Notes: generated from the letters alone by a model not told the origin. DNA of 32,752 bases from Bacteroidetes bacterium MED-G20 (GCA_905182745.1 CAJJCR010000004.1:1-32752), one strand, 5' to 3'; counted from the stretch's first letter, positions 17,402 through 26,765 are shown. Made by a program: numbers and translations.

Positions 17402-18078
17402 CTTATTCTAAATTTGATTGGGAGAGTAAATCTTGCATTTACAGCAGTTCCTCTTTGTTTCCCAGGAGTCCATTTTGGCATAGATTTAACTACTCTTTGT
17501 GCTTCTCCATCCAATGTTTTGTGAACCCCTTTAACAATCTTAACATCTTTAATAGTTCCATCTTTCCATACTACAAACTGGACAAAAACTTTTCCTTGAA
17601 TTCCATTTTCTTTTGCCATTTCTGGATATTGAATATTCTTACCCAGGTATTCATAAAGTTTTTGCATTCCACCAACGAATTCTGGATTTTCTTCAACAAC
17701 ATCAAAAATTTGCTCCACAACAGGCTCTGGTTCTTCTTCAACTTCAATTACAATATCTATATCTGCTTCTTGATCAATAATAATGACATTGGTTTCTTCC
17801 CTTTCATCTTCTTCTTCTAAAACCTCTACTTCTTCGGGTGGTGCTGGCGGAGGAGGAGGAGGAGGAGGAGGAGGAGGAGTATTAGGATTTATTTCCACTA
17901 CTTCTTCATCTTCAAGAGCAGATAAGGAAGATTCTATACTAGCACCTGCTAGATCAATCTTTTTATATTCTACAAGACACAAAATAAAAGCTGTTACCAA
18001 TACAAGTCCTGAAAGAACATAAACTGTTCTTGACTTCATGTCTTCTGCGTCTACAAGTGGATTTTTCTTTGGTCTCAT
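17398..18078 (-). CDS. tonB: Energy transducer TonB
   Basis: A 226-residue protein with a cytoplasmic start, one membrane helix at about residues 19-37 (VLSGLVLVTAFILCLVEYK), then a periplasmic spacer with eleven consecutive prolines and an acidic stretch (VEVLEEEDEREE, VIEVEEEPEPVVEQ). The C-terminal TonB domain includes EFVGGMQKLYEYLGKNIQYP, GIQGKVFVQFVVWKDGTI and MPKWTPGKQRGTAVNARFTL. It couples the proton motive force to outer-membrane receptors. The acidic spacer and the GGMQ..Y motif are typical of Bacteroidota. It lies 60 bases downstream of gcvH, where I recall a vanZ gene in related genomes. Confidence 0.93.
   Translation of the reverse strand: MRPKKNPLVDAEDMKSRTVYVLSGLVLVTAFILCLVEYKKIDLAGASIESSLSALEDEEVVEINPNTPPPPPPPPPPPAPPEEVEVLEEEDEREETNVIIIDQEADIDIVIEVEEEPEPVVEQIFDVVEENPEFVGGMQKLYEYLGKNIQYPEMAKENGIQGKVFVQFVVWKDGTIKDVKIVKGVHKTLDGEAQRVVKSMPKWTPGKQRGTAVNARFTLPIKFRIS
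17849..17878 (+). repeat. (GGA)10 trinucleotide microsatellite inside tonB
   Basis: Ten perfect GGA units on the plus strand, read as proline codons on the minus strand, encode most of the eleven-proline run of the TonB spacer. Slippage by whole units would change the proline count without breaking the frame. No other perfect repeat of this length was noticed in the window. Confidence 0.95.
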
Positions 18079-18138
18079 ATAATATTGTAAAACTAACTAA
18101 TTAAATTAAACTGTTCAAAAACCATACCATAAAGAAGA

Positions 18139-18516
18139 CTAACTAATAGTATTTTCATAATCTTCTGGTGATAATAAATCCTCCAATTCAGACGCATCAC
18201 TAAATTTTATCTTAATCATCCAGCCATCTTCATACGGATTGTCATTCACTTTTTCTGGGTTAGTTTCTAAAGACTCATTAAATTCTAATATTTCTCCGCT
18301 TATTGGCATAAAAAGATCTGAGACTGTTTTAACAGCCTCAACAGTTCCAAAAACTTCCTCTTTATCTAATGTTTCCTCTAAAGTATCTACTTCCACATAA
18401 ACAATATCTCCTAATTCACCTTGAGCAAAATCAGTTATCCCAATAGTAGCAATTTCTCCATCTACTTTTACCCATTCATGGTCGTTGGTGTATTTTAAAT
18501 TTTTAGGAACATTCAT
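18139..18516 (-). CDS. gcvH: Glycine cleavage system H protein
   Basis: The frame extends upstream to 18543, but MNVPKNLKYTNDHEWVKVDG, starting at the ATG at 18516, is the usual N-terminus and gives 125 residues. The lipoyl-lysine is Lys63 in TVEAVKTVSDL. The C-terminal NDNPYEDGWMIKIKF is also standard. GcvH carries the aminomethyl intermediate between the glycine cleavage enzymes and can also be a source of lipoyl groups. It follows sprA in the same direction, an arrangement I recall from Flavobacterium, although no functional link is obvious. Confidence 0.96.
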   Translation of the reverse strand: MNVPKNLKYTNDHEWVKVDGEIATIGITDFAQGELGDIVYVEVDTLEETLDKEEVFGTVEAVKTVSDLFMPISGEILEFNESLETNPEKVNDNPYEDGWMIKIKFSDASELEDLLSPEDYENTIS

Positions 18517-18552
18517 TATTTTAAATTTTTGACAAATTAACAAAAAAAAGGA

Positions 18553-21500
18553 TTATCTCAGTTGAAATCTAAGAGCAAAACCTGCATTTGTATTGGCTGT
18601 AGGGAAAGAATTTGAAACATGTGGAGTATTTACCCTTCTGTCAAAGTAAATCCTTAGCATTATTTGTTTGGTTAAATTATAGTCTCCAGAAAATTGTATG
18701 GTTACCGCTGTTTGTCCAGCTGTATATTGATTTTGATTTTCTACAATTTTTCTAATAATGGTTTTATTATCTCTAACTGCAACATCTAGTCTCATTCTTA
18801 AATCACTTGGGTCTAATGTTTTTCCAGCAATTTTAATTGGCAGAGATAATTTTCTCCAAGTATATCCCGAACCAAACTTAATTTCACTCCCCTTAATTTC
18901 TGTAATTTGATTATTGGATAGACTAAGGGAAATATTTCTATCTTTTTTAATTTCAAATTTGACAGACATATTGTTAGAGAGAGTTAAATCTACACCTAAT
19001 AAGGGAGCAAATTGCTCTAAAATATTCATAGTCATAATTTGTTTTTGAGAAATGAAATTCCCTGCAATATCAGTTTCAGTTGCATTGCCTTCACTATCCC
19101 ACTGTCCACTTAAATTGGTAGTGTAATTCCCTAATGAAAAATTAGAGCGATAGGCATGGGTAAACGAGAGCTTTTTAATGTATTTCTTAAATGCTTTTAT
19201 CTTGCCTAATCCATCAAAAGTAATTCTCCAGTTAGGTAATGGAATCCTTTGACTTAATGGATTTATATTATTTAAAGTGGGTGATTCTCCCAAATAAGCA
19301 CACATAAAAGCACCTATTATTACATCTTGCTGTGTGCTATCGTATCCCGAATAGTAACCATTATTTTCTAAATTATTGGAGGCATTGGGATTAGACTGTG
19401 ACATTAGAGAAGATATTTCTGAACGGTAAGAAAGTAAATTTTCCCAAATTTGATTATTTAAAGTTGTATCGTTCATAACGTCTTGACCAAAAGCTGTCTT
19501 CCATGAAATAGTAGAAGTGCTAAAAGATCCATTGAACTGATTGTTTAAAAGCGCAAACGAATTGCCGTCTCCGATTCCTAAATTAGAAGTTCTATTCTCC
19601 ATAAGATTTCTATCTGCAGAAAGATCAATTCTTAAACTTTTAATTGGCTTTATGGATGCTTTAAAAGTCATATTTTCTGTATGGTTAACTGCATATTGAG
19701 TACTTATATATTGGTAATTATTAGTATCTACTAACCAATTATTTTCAGCTGCATGATTGGCAAAAATGAAATTGGTTTTATTCCCCAACATATCTCTTTC
19801 TTGGAATCCTCCAGCAATAAATTCCATACCAGGAGCTATCCAATTATCGTCCATTCCTAAAATACTAGTCTTATTGGCATAGCCAGGAAGCATAATTCCG
19901 TCATTGGTGTTAAAGGTTGCATTTACACTCTTTACAGACATTAAAACTCTAGCAAACTGATCTAGTATCTTGGTTTCTTTTACTTTCTCTTTTTTTTGCT
20001 TTTCCTCCTTTTCCCCTGTTGGTTTTGGTTTGGAACCTCCCTTTGTGGTATTACTTCTTGCTCTTGACATCCTTGAATTGCCGTATTTTTTATTTACTTT
20101 CTTTAGGTAAGGAACTTTATTATAAAGTGTTATAAAATTTAATTTTCCGGACCAGGCGATTACTCGGGAGTTTTGAATAATATTTCCTACTGAGAGTGTG
20201 TCATTATCTAAGGCAAGAGGAGCTCTAGTCCAGTCAAAATTCCCAGTATATCTTGTGGTTAAGGATATCCAATCTGTTAAAGGAAATTTCTTAAAAGGCC
20301 ATTTAAAAGATACATTGCCAATATGATTATAGTTCATATTCTCCCCAAATTTTCTAAGACTATTGTTGACTAATTCTTGATCTAACTCGTCATCATACCC
20401 AAATATTCCATAATCAATTTCTCCTGGTGTTTCTCTTACAAATGCACCATTAGTAGCCTGTAAATCAAACTTTAAATTCTTAGTGATGTCGTATTTAAAA
20501 TCATAATTTCTGTCCCAATTAAACTGTTTTCCAAATTGAGGAATTTCAAAATTTTCTCCTCCAGGAAAATTATATCTAGTAGAAAAGATGTTGTAAGTTC
20601 GATTCATATTAGACCTAACCGCGATTTGTTTTGGTAGTAGATAAATATTAAAATCTCTTACAAATCTTAGCCACTTTGACTTTCTAATAAATGAATTTTT
20701 CTTGAAAGGTTCGAACGGTTTTACTTTGCTATTGTATAAATAATTTACTGACCCAAGATAATTTCTTTGTAGGTCCTGACGTGTGTTGATATCTCTGTGA
20801 GATAACTCAGTAAAAGAATAGTTTAAACTGAAATTTGAAATATCCCATGGCAAGGCTATTTTATTGGTGCTTTTTTTAATCTTTTTCTCTTTAGCTTTAC
20901 TAGGCCCTTCTTCCTTTTCCTGTATCTCTTCGTTAGAGGATGGTTTTGAATTAAGTTTTTTTGGAGCCTCTTTTTTGGACGGCCTACTTTTTTTCTTATT
21001 GTCAAACTTAATATTGGTAAAATTAATTGACTTTCTCTCTGTTAAATCAATTCCATTGTAAAATCTTTCATTCCAAAAAATCTCTTCTTCATTAGCCCCT
21101 TTTTCAAACAAAAGATCCGGACTCAATGGATCGTAAAGAGGTTTTATGACGTTTCTAGAGTATCCTACATACATGGGTAAATTTATTCCAGATTGGTCTC
21201 CAAAAAATTTGTCCAAGTTTATCGTACTTGAAGCGTCTACGCCGTAGATGAATTCTTGTTGTCTTTCACTAACACTTTTTTCTATGCTTCCAAATCCAGG
21301 AGTAGAATAGTTTCCTGAAACAGCTAGATCTGCAAAATCCGCTAAATTTGCAGTCATTCTTCCTATTGCAGCCCAACCACCATTTTCGTTAAAATCACTA
21401 AGTCTTAACTCATTCACCCATACTTCAAGACATTTTTCTAAGCCATCGTCCGGTTTCCATTGGTTATTTGGATCATTACTTTTAGGATTTCTTACCCCAA

Positions 21501-24500
21501 TCATTATTGTTTTTAAGCCTTGTAAATTGGGATTTCCAACTACTGTAATATTGGAGCTAGGATTGTCGGGGTCTGATCTAGTAAACCTTTCAAAATTGCT
21601 AGATTCAGTAAAGTTTCTATTCTTTTTTAAATCTTTTAAATGGTTTAAATTAACTGTCATATTGTTTTCTTCTGGCCAGACAGAACTTGCAGCATTATTT
21701 CCCCATGGAGAAACTTTAATTGGCATTTCATATTCATAATAATTAGAAACAAAATCTGTTCCTAGTCTTATAAAAACAGTGGCTTCGTTATCGTTAATAG
21801 GATCTGAACCTGCATTGGATTCTCCATGAACAAACATTTGAATTTTATTATAATTTCTAATGTCTAAATTTACGTTTCTATAGATTGCTCTTGAGTCACC
21901 GTCTTTCAAACCACAAACATCTAAAACCAAACTCTGCTCATTTTGCTGCGCTAAATTTGCAGTTTGATAATTAGTTTCTCTTATAATTCCTTCTGGCAGA
22001 ACATAATTTATTGGGTCTCTAGTTCCATTGTCTTCCAAGTTAACTGCACTAACATTAAAAAAAGTATTGGCTTCTTCATTCTGAATGAATTCTCCATTAG
22101 ACAATAAACTACCCAAATATCTTCTCCATTCTCCCCTTATAAGCTCAAGTCTTGCAAATCGTAGAGTTACATTTTCATTCCATCCATGAAGAAACATTCT
22201 TATAAATCTTATAGATCTAAAATCCTGAATATCATTTACTCTTTTGGAAAATGAGGTAACCGGAACTCTGAATTGGTACCAATAAACTTCTTTTTGAGTA
22301 TCTGGATCGATATAAAGAACCTTATCGGTAACAAAGTTTTTACCTACTTCAATTTTATTGGGCTTGAAATCAATTTTATATTGAAAATAGCTCTCCGATT
22401 CACTTAGGTTATTATCTAAGTTTATATCTTCCACATTGGGAAGAGTAGAAGCAGAAGTTGGATACCGGTCTGCATTCATAGTGTCAGACATTTCAGAAGT
22501 TGGTGAATTTCCTTCCGGGCTGTTATAGTTTTTATACCTGTCTCTTATGCTTAACTCTTCTTGGTCATAATCATCATCTCGATAATAGTTGAAATTATCT
22601 GCTGAGGGGTCGTTTAAAAAGTTAGTTAAAACATTTGGATCGGAAATGTGATTTTGGATTTTGGCAACATAATTATTGAAATAAGACAATTCCTGATTGT
22701 CGGATAATCCATCAAACCCAATATCTTGAAATTGTCTGGAAGATAAATTATTATCAAATGCGTTTACAACTACTTGAGTATTTGGAACAACTCCCCAAGA
22801 GGTATATTCCAATTCGCTGGAATAGGTATCGTAATCTCCATCTGGAGGCAACCCGTTTTCAAATGACTTTCTGCCATCTCTTAATAAATCCTCTGAAACG
22901 TTCCCAAGGTTAAAATAAAACTCACCACCAGAACTATTCTCTGAATCTTCATTGAAAGGGTCCATTACCCAAAACTGAATAAATTCAATATTTGCAGCTT
23001 CAAAATCATTGGTTGTTAGTGTTCTCATGATTCCTCCCCATCTAGTTTCTGGATCATTCAATTCCCCACTAGAAGGATCAATTCCAGAGGAGTAATTATT
23101 GGATTCTACATCAAAATTATAGGGTCCTCTCTCTTTAGGATAGTAGGAAATATCAAAAACTGGGATATTGGTTAACTGTCCAGTGCCTAATTGTTTATTT
23201 GGGAAAACCTCGTCAACAAGTACTTGTCTCATAAGATGGTTATCTTGAAACGCAGAACCTTTGATATGGCTTGGGGTTAAAGAAGATGTTCTACTGTGAA
23301 ACAAAGGATCAATTACATACCAAGAAAACTTTGCTCTGTTTTTTCCATAGTTAATATCGTTGTATAAAGATGCTTCTGGAAACAGGTCTGGTTGTCCTTG
23401 AGGAACAGAGGCTAAAACCCAATTATTTATAGTCCTAATGTCTATTGCGCTTTGGCTTCCTTCGAAATCATCTATGTAAGAAGATCCGTTTTCTTGTGTA
23501 ATATCAATAGCTTTGTTATGTCCTGGTATTAAAGCTGCTAATTCTCCAGAAAAATTAACCATAGATTTTTTCTTGGTTTCAATAAATGGAAGCATATCCA
23601 CCAATTTAGTCAAGGCGGGAACTTCCTTTCTAAAGCCTCCATCCAGCCCAAGCATAGTATTTGAAATTGGTTCATCGCCAGCATTTACTTTGGGAGTTAG
23701 AGGTCTTTCTTTTAATTTGAGAATTGTTGCTCCAATATTGGCATTCTTATTTATTTTATAGTCTAAATGAGTACCAAGAAGTGTTTTCATTTGAACACTA
23801 AATAAAGAGTTGCTCTCTAAAGAAATTTTAATTGGGGTACCAGAACTTAATATCCCATCGTCTAAAATCTTTACTCTTCCTAAATTATAGTCTACCATGT
23901 ATTGAGATCCTTCAATTAAAATTTGACCACCTGCAGTAACTACGACCGACCCCTGGGGGATATTCATTGCATTTAACGAGATTTCAGAACTAACTGAAGA
24001 CTGGTAACTTCCTTTTATTTTAAACCTATTGATTTCTGGCAATTGCTGTGCGGCAGTTTTGGTACTATCGTATAATTGAGTAAAAGCTACTTTGTCTATT
24101 ATAGTGGATGAAATTCCCTCATTTAGCATTTTTTGTTTTAAAGTTTTTCCGAAGGGTTCTACGGTGGTAAAATACAACCTCCCGTTTCTAGGATTTATGG
24201 TTCCTCCATTGGGGATTTTACCTTGATTGGCAGTTATAGGAACAAAATCAAATAATCCATCTTGATACATTTGTTGCTGTTGATTCAATCTATCCAAATC
24301 TAATAGTTGAATTAAAAGTTTGTCATCTACACCAGTTTTAGGAATGTAATTAATATCAATAGATGTTAGAGGGTTATTATACCATATATCTAATCTAAAA
24401 TTATTTGGATCAACTTGATATGCGCCAAGAGAATAGACATTCTTCATCATCAAATCCCAAAGCTTTTTCTTTGGGTTTCTAACGGTAGACTTTAGTAATT

Positions 24501-25650
24501 TTAAAAATAAAGCATTTTGTCCTGCTACTCCATCTGTAGAAAGTTCTCCAACTTGATAAGTTTTTCCAGCGTAAGTATATTGGTAAGAGACCCCTAAAAC
24601 TTGATCGTTGTTCAAGGACTGATTTAAAGAAATAAAACCCAAAACAGAATTATAGGTAAACTCATTTGGAGAAAGCATTCTTGCATTTTCTACCTTTTCA
24701 AACTCTATTCCTTGTTCCATATTGTAACTTGGACCTGAAAGTTCGTTACTAGCATTTACATAATTTCTGACATTGGAATTAGAGATGATGTTGTTGTAAA
24801 GACCATTGTGGCCATTATCTGGAACTGTAAAAGGTCCTGAATTCCATAATTGATTTTCTAAATTATTGACGTTTGGCTCCCCTAAGTCTGTAAAACACAA
24901 AATATTTCTTGTGTTTTGAACTGAGTTATTTCTATTGGTAACCCAAACTTCAATTCGTTGAATTTGAACACCAGAAGTAATCAAAGGCAGAGTTCTCATA
25001 GACTGATCATAGGTGTCTCTGTAATGAAAACTTAGAAAAAAATGACGGTTTTCTTCGTAATTGTCTGCATTTATCTCGAATTCATTGAGCTGAGCTCCAC
25101 CCGAAACTTCAATTTCTTTTTTCTGTCCTTTTTGCTGAGACAAAACAGTGGTAGCAGTGAGTTTTCCAAATTTCAATTCTGATTTAATTCCAAATAAACT
25201 TTGACTACCTGAAATCAATGTGCTATTTAATGGAAGAGTAACATTCCCTGCTTCTAATTTTTGTAAAATATCGTCCTCTTTTCCTGAATAATCTAAATTC
25301 AATTGGTTGTCAAAATCAAAAGTAGCTTCAGTATTGTAATTAAACCCTAAGTCCATTAAATCACCTATTTTTCCAGTAAGATTCATTTGTATTTTTTGGT
25401 CAAAATTAAAAACCGTCATTTTTCTGTTTCTTTCTGGAAGTACAGGGTTATCCGTTCGTGAAGTATTAAGTCCAAAACTTAATTCTGCAGAACCTTGAGG
25501 CCTAATTTCAACAAAGTCACTTCCAAAAATCTTCTTAGCAGGTGGTTCATTAATTTTAATTTCATCTTCTACAGTTTTATATTTATAGTCTGACATATCG
25601 TCCAGATTCTTTTTCCAAAAATCAGTCATGGACTTTTCATGTTGCATCAT
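18553..25650 (-). CDS. sprA: SprA, T9SS outer-membrane translocon / gliding motility protein (main part)
   Basis: The largest gene here, 2365 codons in this frame, with the signal peptide encoded in a separate piece just upstream (25663-25971). SprA forms the very large beta-barrel translocon of the type IX secretion system and is needed for gliding. Typical segments are SMTDFWKKNLDD near the start, IRPQGSAELSFGLNTSRTDN, IQMNLTGKIGDLMDLGFNYN and GSSYIDDFEGSQSAIDIR, and a long aromatic-rich tail ending in FALRFQLR. Two Lys/Glu-rich low-complexity stretches lie at about residues 1550-1595 and 1855-1892. With the upstream piece the length would be about 2470, normal for SprA. Two compensating frameshifts appear between 25645 and 25684, skipping two in-frame stops. 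It lies between ruvA and gcvH. Confidence 0.96.
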   Translation of the reverse strand: MMQHEKSMTDFWKKNLDDMSDYKYKTVEDEIKINEPPAKKIFGSDFVEIRPQGSAELSFGLNTSRTDNPVLPERNRKMTVFNFDQKIQMNLTGKIGDLMDLGFNYNTEATFDFDNQLNLDYSGKEDDILQKLEAGNVTLPLNSTLISGSQSLFGIKSELKFGKLTATTVLSQQKGQKKEIEVSGGAQLNEFEINADNYEENRHFFLSFHYRDTYDQSMRTLPLITSGVQIQRIEVWVTNRNNSVQNTRNILCFTDLGEPNVNNLENQLWNSGPFTVPDNGHNGLYNNIISNSNVRNYVNASNELSGPSYNMEQGIEFEKVENARMLSPNEFTYNSVLGFISLNQSLNNDQVLGVSYQYTYAGKTYQVGELSTDGVAGQNALFLKLLKSTVRNPKKKLWDLMMKNVYSLGAYQVDPNNFRLDIWYNNPLTSIDINYIPKTGVDDKLLIQLLDLDRLNQQQQMYQDGLFDFVPITANQGKIPNGGTINPRNGRLYFTTVEPFGKTLKQKMLNEGISSTIIDKVAFTQLYDSTKTAAQQLPEINRFKIKGSYQSSVSSEISLNAMNIPQGSVVVTAGGQILIEGSQYMVDYNLGRVKILDDGILSSGTPIKISLESNSLFSVQMKTLLGTHLDYKINKNANIGATILKLKERPLTPKVNAGDEPISNTMLGLDGGFRKEVPALTKLVDMLPFIETKKKSMVNFSGELAALIPGHNKAIDITQENGSSYIDDFEGSQSAIDIRTINNWVLASVPQGQPDLFPEASLYNDINYGKNRAKFSWYVIDPLFHSRTSSLTPSHIKGSAFQDNHLMRQVLVDEVFPNKQLGTGQLTNIPVFDISYYPKERGPYNFDVESNNYSSGIDPSSGELNDPETRWGGIMRTLTTNDFEAANIEFIQFWVMDPFNEDSENSSGGEFYFNLGNVSEDLLRDGRKSFENGLPPDGDYDTYSSELEYTSWGVVPNTQVVVNAFDNNLSSRQFQDIGFDGLSDNQELSYFNNYVAKIQNHISDPNVLTNFLNDPSADNFNYYRDDDYDQEELSIRDRYKNYNSPEGNSPTSEMSDTMNADRYPTSASTLPNVEDINLDNNLSESESYFQYKIDFKPNKIEVGKNFVTDKVLYIDPDTQKEVYWYQFRVPVTSFSKRVNDIQDFRSIRFIRMFLHGWNENVTLRFARLELIRGEWRRYLGSLLSNGEFIQNEEANTFFNVSAVNLEDNGTRDPINYVLPEGIIRETNYQTANLAQQNEQSLVLDVCGLKDGDSRAIYRNVNLDIRNYNKIQMFVHGESNAGSDPINDNEATVFIRLGTDFVSNYYEYEMPIKVSPWGNNAASSVWPEENNMTVNLNHLKDLKKNRNFTESSNFERFTRSDPDNPSSNITVVGNPNLQGLKTIMIGVRNPKSNDPNNQWKPDDGLEKCLEVWVNELRLSDFNENGGWAAIGRMTANLADFADLAVSGNYSTPGFGSIEKSVSERQQEFIYGVDASSTINLDKFFGDQSGINLPMYVGYSRNVIKPLYDPLSPDLLFEKGANEEEIFWNERFYNGIDLTERKSINFTNIKFDNKKKSRPSKKEAPKKLNSKPSSNEEIQEKEEGPSKAKEKKIKKSTNKIALPWDISNFSLNYSFTELSHRDINTRQDLQRNYLGSVNYLYNSKVKPFEPFKKNSFIRKSKWLRFVRDFNIYLLPKQIAVRSNMNRTYNIFSTRYNFPGGENFEIPQFGKQFNWDRNYDFKYDITKNLKFDLQATNGAFVRETPGEIDYGIFGYDDELDQELVNNSLRKFGENMNYNHIGNVSFKWPFKKFPLTDWISLTTRYTGNFDWTRAPLALDNDTLSVGNIIQNSRVIAWSGKLNFITLYNKVPYLKKVNKKYGNSRMSRARSNTTKGGSKPKPTGEKEEKQKKEKVKETKILDQFARVLMSVKSVNATFNTNDGIMLPGYANKTSILGMDDNWIAPGMEFIAGGFQERDMLGNKTNFIFANHAAENNWLVDTNNYQYISTQYAVNHTENMTFKASIKPIKSLRIDLSADRNLMENRTSNLGIGDGNSFALLNNQFNGSFSTSTISWKTAFGQDVMNDTTLNNQIWENLLSYRSEISSLMSQSNPNASNNLENNGYYSGYDSTQQDVIIGAFMCAYLGESPTLNNINPLSQRIPLPNWRITFDGLGKIKAFKKYIKKLSFTHAYRSNFSLGNYTTNLSGQWDSEGNATETDIAGNFISQKQIMTMNILEQFAPLLGVDLTLSNNMSVKFEIKKDRNISLSLSNNQITEIKGSEIKFGSGYTWRKLSLPIKIAGKTLDPSDLRMRLDVAVRDNKTIIRKIVENQNQYTAGQTAVTIQFSGDYNLTKQIMLRIYFDRRVNTPHVSNSFPTANTNAGFALRFQLR

Positions 25651-25662
25651 TTAAATAATCGT

Positions 25663-25971
25663 TTAACGACACTTCACTTGAGGGTCTAAATTAAGAGAAT
25701 CCCCAAGTAAAGAATTAAATATGTATTGGCCAGTTAGTGGATTGTACTGAACGTTATTTTGAATATTCAAAGGGAGTTGAAAATCTATTAATCCCAATGA
25801 AAAGTTGGTGGGGTCTAAAGGGTCATTTATAGGAAATATTAAATCTATTTCCGGAGAATCTAGTGCTATAGCGGGGGCATAAGGATATTGTTTGGCTTCG
25901 ATCTTTAGTCCTATTAGAACGACCAAAACAATTAATAAAACTGCTTTACTTTTAAAAAAATAATTTAACAA
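25663..25971 (-). CDS. sprA: N-terminal part of SprA with signal peptide
   Basis: A 102-residue frame with a signal peptide (SKAVLLIVLVVLIGLKIEA) followed by IFPINDPLDPTNFSLGLIDF and NNVQYNPLTGQYIFNSLLGD, the conserved SprA N-terminus. It ends at a TAA at 25663-25665 in the same frame as the main SprA ORF. Reading one base over for about 11 codons gives SSEVSLNDYLN, which is the expected SprA continuation, before the frame returns to MMQHEKSMTDFW. Thus a missing base near 25679-25684 and an extra base near 25645-25655 cancel out. The start is 10 bases after the ruvA stop. Confidence 0.88.
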   Translation of the reverse strand: MLNYFFKSKAVLLIVLVVLIGLKIEAKQYPYAPAIALDSPEIDLIFPINDPLDPTNFSLGLIDFQLPLNIQNNVQYNPLTGQYIFNSLLGDSLNLDPQVKCR

Positions 25972-25980
25972 TGTGTCTTT

Positions 25981-26562
25981 TTAAACAGCTTTAAGTGTCA
26001 TTTTAATAAGCTCTTCAACGGAGGAAATATCATTATTTTTTAATATCTCATCAATTGTATTAGAAGCTTTTTTCTTATCTATACCCAAAACCACCAATCC
26101 AGATAACGCTTCATTTTTATAGGTATTGCCTTGAGGAGATAAAAAATCGCTATTGGATTCTATTTTATCCAGCTTTCCTTTAAGATCAACAATAATTCTT
26201 TGTGCGGACTTCAGTCCAATTCCCTTTACACTTTTAAAAGCATTTACATCGCTTTGATCTACTGCTTGAGCAACTTCGGCTGGTTTCATAGACGATAAAA
26301 CCATTAAAGCAGTACTTGCTCCAACTCCAGAAACATTGATTAGTTCTCTAAACATCATTCTCTCTTCTTCTTCTGAAAATCCAAATAAAATATGTGCATC
26401 CTCTCTTACAATTAAGTGACTAAATAGCCTTAATTTTCCCTTTGAAGGAAGTGCATCATAAGTGTTCAAGGAAATATTTAGTAAGTAGCCAACCCCATTT
26501 ACATCAATTACCACATGAGTCGGTGTTTTTGATTCTAAAATTCCTTCAATGTGCGCTATCAT
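25981..26562 (-). CDS. ruvA: Holliday junction branch migration protein RuvA
   Basis: A 193-residue protein with the RuvA order of domains: an N-terminal OB fold (MIAHIEGILESKTPTHVVID, DVNGVGYLL), two helix-hairpin-helix motifs (INVSGVGASTALMVLS and VKGIGLKSAQRIIVDLKGKL) and a C-terminal three-helix domain (EALSGLVVLGIDKKKASNTI) that contacts RuvB. It binds Holliday junctions and with RuvB moves them during recombination repair. It starts 2 bases after the maeB stop and ends 10 bases before the sprA start. No ruvB or ruvC is in the window. Confidence 0.95.
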   Translation of the reverse strand: MIAHIEGILESKTPTHVVIDVNGVGYLLNISLNTYDALPSKGKLRLFSHLIVREDAHILFGFSEEEERMMFRELINVSGVGASTALMVLSSMKPAEVAQAVDQSDVNAFKSVKGIGLKSAQRIIVDLKGKLDKIESNSDFLSPQGNTYKNEALSGLVVLGIDKKKASNTIDEILKNNDISSVEELIKMTLKAV

Positions 26563-26564
26563 AA

Positions 26565-26765
26565 TTATTTACGGTTTTGTACATCTACTACTCCTAGAGT
26601 AATCATATTTAATATCTCTCTTACCGATGAACCTATTTGAAGAACATGAACTGGTTTTTTCATGCCAAGTAGTATAGGACCAACAGCTTCTCTATCGCCC
26701 ATTTCTTTAACCAACTTATAAGCAATATTACCCGCGCTTAAATTTGGAAAGATTAGTATTTGCAC
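26565..26765 (-). CDS. maeB: C-terminal fragment of malic enzyme MaeB, split off by a frameshift
   Basis: This frame reads [20 protein letters not shown] and GPILLGMKKPVHVLQIGSSV, the conserved end of the phosphotransacetylase-like domain of MaeB. The main ORF leaves the family pattern after [14 protein letters not shown] at about 26758. Joining SANT to IFPNLSAGN restores a protein of about 755 residues. The shift is equivalent to one extra or two missing bases near 26755-26762. It is not an independent gene. Its stop lies 2 bases ahead of ruvA. Confidence 0.85.
   Translation of the reverse strand: MQILIFPNLSAGNIAYKLVKEMGDREAVGPILLGMKKPVHVLQIGSSVREILNMITLGVVDVQNRK

Noticed and set aside
18088-18119. 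Possible tonB promoter: TTTG, 20 bases, TAGTTTTA on the minus strand
   Set aside because: Seven of eight bases fit the -7 box, but it would leave a leader of only about 5 bases before the ATG, and the region is so AT-rich that chance matches are likely.
26565-26765. Independent 66-codon gene between maeB and ruvA
   Set aside because: Its sequence is the conserved C-terminus of MaeB in another frame.
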